This document shows, in pieces, positions 62,525-64,000 of a stretch of 64,000 nucleotides of DNA. Position 1 is the stretch's first letter, and each line of letters starts with the position of its first letter. The position numbers and the translations under genes were made by a program. A model generated the notes under the pieces. The model did not search any database and had not been told where the DNA came from. It saw only the letters and a list, made by a program, of their open reading frames with translations. The DNA lies in contig NZ_AMZN01000051.1 of NCBI RefSeq assembly GCF_000331535.1, positions 1-64,000 on the forward strand, written 5' to 3'. This DNA is from Fulvivirga imtechensis AK7 (GTDB lineage: Bacteria > Bacteroidota > Bacteroidia > Cytophagales > Cyclobacteriaceae).

Positions 62525-64000
62525 ATGGAACACCAAGAGTATAACCCGGAGAAAATTCTTGAAAAAATTATCGTGATAGAGCGAGATTTTCCAGTGAATG
62601 AATGGAAAATTAATGGAGTTCATTTCTGGCCTTTCCTGCGTACAGCTTTGGCATTTACCCAGCGGCAAAACTTTAATGCTACAGCAACGGGTAAAAAAAG
62701 TAGTGTTAAAAAGAAGCTGATCAAGCGGTACAGCAAGTTGATTTTTTTCCTGCCGTTTCATTTTCTTCGGTTAAAAAAAAGAATCAGAAAAGCCAAGCGA
62801 CTGTTTTTAGGGGCTAAAACTCATCGTGTAAACGCTAATGGTAAGTTATACAATAAGTATTTTGACCTGGCAATAAATGACTTTAAAAGTAATGATCAGC
62901 AGTCAGTCATTCTGGATCGGGGAACTTCCCTGCGTAAGAAGGAATATCCACATAATGAAGCCTGGTTTAGTTTACCCGCCATTTACGTTATTTACGAAAG
63001 CCTGAAGCGTCTTAAGCTGATTAAACGAAATCACTATAACATCGAACTTAGCGGATATGAAGACTTTTATCAGTACGTCCTTGAAAATTTTGATTATACA
63101 CAGAAACTTCTGAAGGGTTTTAGTCCGGCAACCGTAAGAAAAGGTATGACTAATTTTCATGACCGAAAGGAGTTTTTAAAACGCCTGTTCCAAAAGTCAG
63201 ATATTGAAAGTTGTTATGTGCTTTGTTACTATTCATCATTATACTATCCATTGCTGGCTGCATGTAACGAGTTAGGAATCAATACTATCGATTTGCAACA
63301 TGGCGGGATGGGTAGAGGCCATTTTTCTTATGACAGATGGACATCCGTGCCAGAAGATGGGTACAAGCTTTTACCACGATATTTTTGGACATGGGATGAC
63401 AGTAGCTCTGCATTGATCAATAACTGGGCGGGTTCTTCGGGCTTTCACCGTGCGATAACCATGGGAAATCCCTGGCTGGAGGACTCTCTTTGTCTGATGG
63501 AAGGGGAGGCCAGGGATAAAGATTATGTGCTTTACAATATGGCTGATCTTGAGGTAGATGACTATCTGGTGAAAACCATTCTCCATTATGGAACATCAAA
63601 AAAGTGGATTTTTCGACTGCATCCCCGTCAAATTACTAAAAAAAATAAGGTGGAGCGTCAACTCCGGGAGTTGCAGATTGACCAATATGTGGTGGTGGAA
63701 GACTCAACGGAGGTTCCGTTGAGCATATCTTTACGAAATTGTTCAGCTCTTATCTCTCCATCTTCCGGTACCATTATCGAAGCTGTTCAGCTAGGGATTA
63801 AACCCGTTCTTCTTCCGGCCCCGGGTCTGAGTTATTACGATGACTATGTCAAGGAAGAGAAAGTGTTTTTATTGCACGAAAAAAGTAGTCGCGAGCTGAT
63901 CAGGTTAATAGATAGTGTTCCTTCACGCGAAGTAAGAAGCGTGAAAGGCACCAGTATGACTTATAGGAATAGATTTCCGGAATTTGAGAACCTATTGAAG
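62525..64000 (+). CDS. Putative capsule/surface-polysaccharide transferase, partial
   Basis: Open for 492 codons from the ATG at 62525 to the window end, with no stop (a GTG at 62516 is also in frame). Starts MEHQEYNPEKILEKIIVIER. A basic region (KKKLIKRYSK) precedes LQHGGMGRGHF, FRLHPRQITKK and SPSSGTIIEAVQLGIKPVLLP, which resemble the donor-binding half of GT-B proteins such as capsule synthesis or CDP-glycerol-type transferases. A transferase of CMP-pseudaminate or capsule sugar is a fair guess. Confidence 0.65.
   Translation, partial: MEHQEYNPEKILEKIIVIERDFPVNEWKINGVHFWPFLRTALAFTQRQNFNATATGKKSSVKKKLIKRYSKLIFFLPFHFLRLKKRIRKAKRLFLGAKTHRVNANGKLYNKYFDLAINDFKSNDQQSVILDRGTSLRKKEYPHNEAWFSLPAIYVIYESLKRLKLIKRNHYNIELSGYEDFYQYVLENFDYTQKLLKGFSPATVRKGMTNFHDRKEFLKRLFQKSDIESCYVLCYYSSLYYPLLAACNELGINTIDLQHGGMGRGHFSYDRWTSVPEDGYKLLPRYFWTWDDSSSALINNWAGSSGFHRAITMGNPWLEDSLCLMEGEARDKDYVLYNMADLEVDDYLVKTILHYGTSKKWIFRLHPRQITKKNKVERQLRELQIDQYVVVEDSTEVPLSISLRNCSALISPSSGTIIEAVQLGIKPVLLPAPGLSYYDDYVKEEKVFLLHEKSSRELIRLIDSVPSREVRSVKGTSMTYRNRFPEFENLLK

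Noticed and set aside
1-64000. tRNA, rRNA, integrase, toxin-antitoxin or phage genes
   Set aside because: Looked for in all gaps; none could be supported.

Overview
The window looks like chromosomal DNA of a free-living, probably marine or soil, member of the Bacteroidota, most likely order Cytophagales. Supporting signs are a SusC/SusD pair, a second TonB-dependent receptor with a carboxypeptidase-regulatory-like domain, a C-terminal type IX secretion sorting domain, a hybrid propeller/Y_Y_Y/LuxR regulator, many lipoproteins, moderate-to-low GC, start codons without clear Shine-Dalgarno sequences, and at least one TAnnTTTG-type promoter. I see no tRNA, rRNA, CRISPR array or intact transposase.

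Layout. 1-7.1 kb (minus strand): a secreted esterase of the PHB-depolymerase type, a TonB-dependent receptor, a TPR-like protein and a 170-180 bp direct repeat. 7.1-12.9 kb (minus): a tight five-gene operon, fabG-like reductase, KAS III-like protein with a degenerate catalytic triad, sodium/solute symporter, acyl-CoA ligase and alpha/beta hydrolase. 13.3-14.4 kb: three small unknown genes. 14.4-17.1 kb: a nitric-oxide/oxygen response group (group III truncated haemoglobin, Rrf2 regulator with three cysteines, hemerythrin) divergent from an MFS transporter. 17.5-25.6 kb: housekeeping and unknown genes (MscS channel, two DJ-1/PfpI proteins, SDR epimerase, small membrane proteins, double-FKBP lipoprotein, SRPBCC protein).

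25.7-41.2 kb: a beta-glucan (laminarin-type) polysaccharide utilisation locus. It has a sensor-regulator facing SusC, SusD, a PKD/duplicated-domain glycan-binding lipoprotein, GH16, GH3, GH16 and a sugar porter, which is a complete bind-cut-import set for beta-1,3-glucan. 41.4-48.9 kb: M28 peptidase, group II PLP decarboxylase, DUF922 and DUF4920 proteins, and a penicillin-acylase-type Ntn hydrolase coupled to a small membrane protein. 49.0-64.0 kb: a surface polysaccharide locus. It starts with kdsC-kdsA, then Wza-like and Wzc-like export proteins, then an overlapping run of pseudaminic-acid genes (pseB, pseC, GNAT, aldo/keto reductase, pseF-like, class III aminotransferase, pseG-GNAT fusion, pseI), a frameshifted SGNH hydrolase and a partial transferase-like gene that runs off the end.

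The most unusual thing I found is a 144-bp non-coding element with terminal inverted repeats. It occurs three times (2430-2573, 17077-17489 in split form, 18687-18830). Each copy is flanked by a perfect 6-bp target duplication, TAAATA, TAAGTA or TAATTA. In all three cases the proximal duplication contains the TAA stop codon of the preceding gene, and the element always has the same orientation relative to that gene. This looks like a mobile element that inserts at stop codons and regenerates them. A 25-bp fragment of it lies at 13144-13168.
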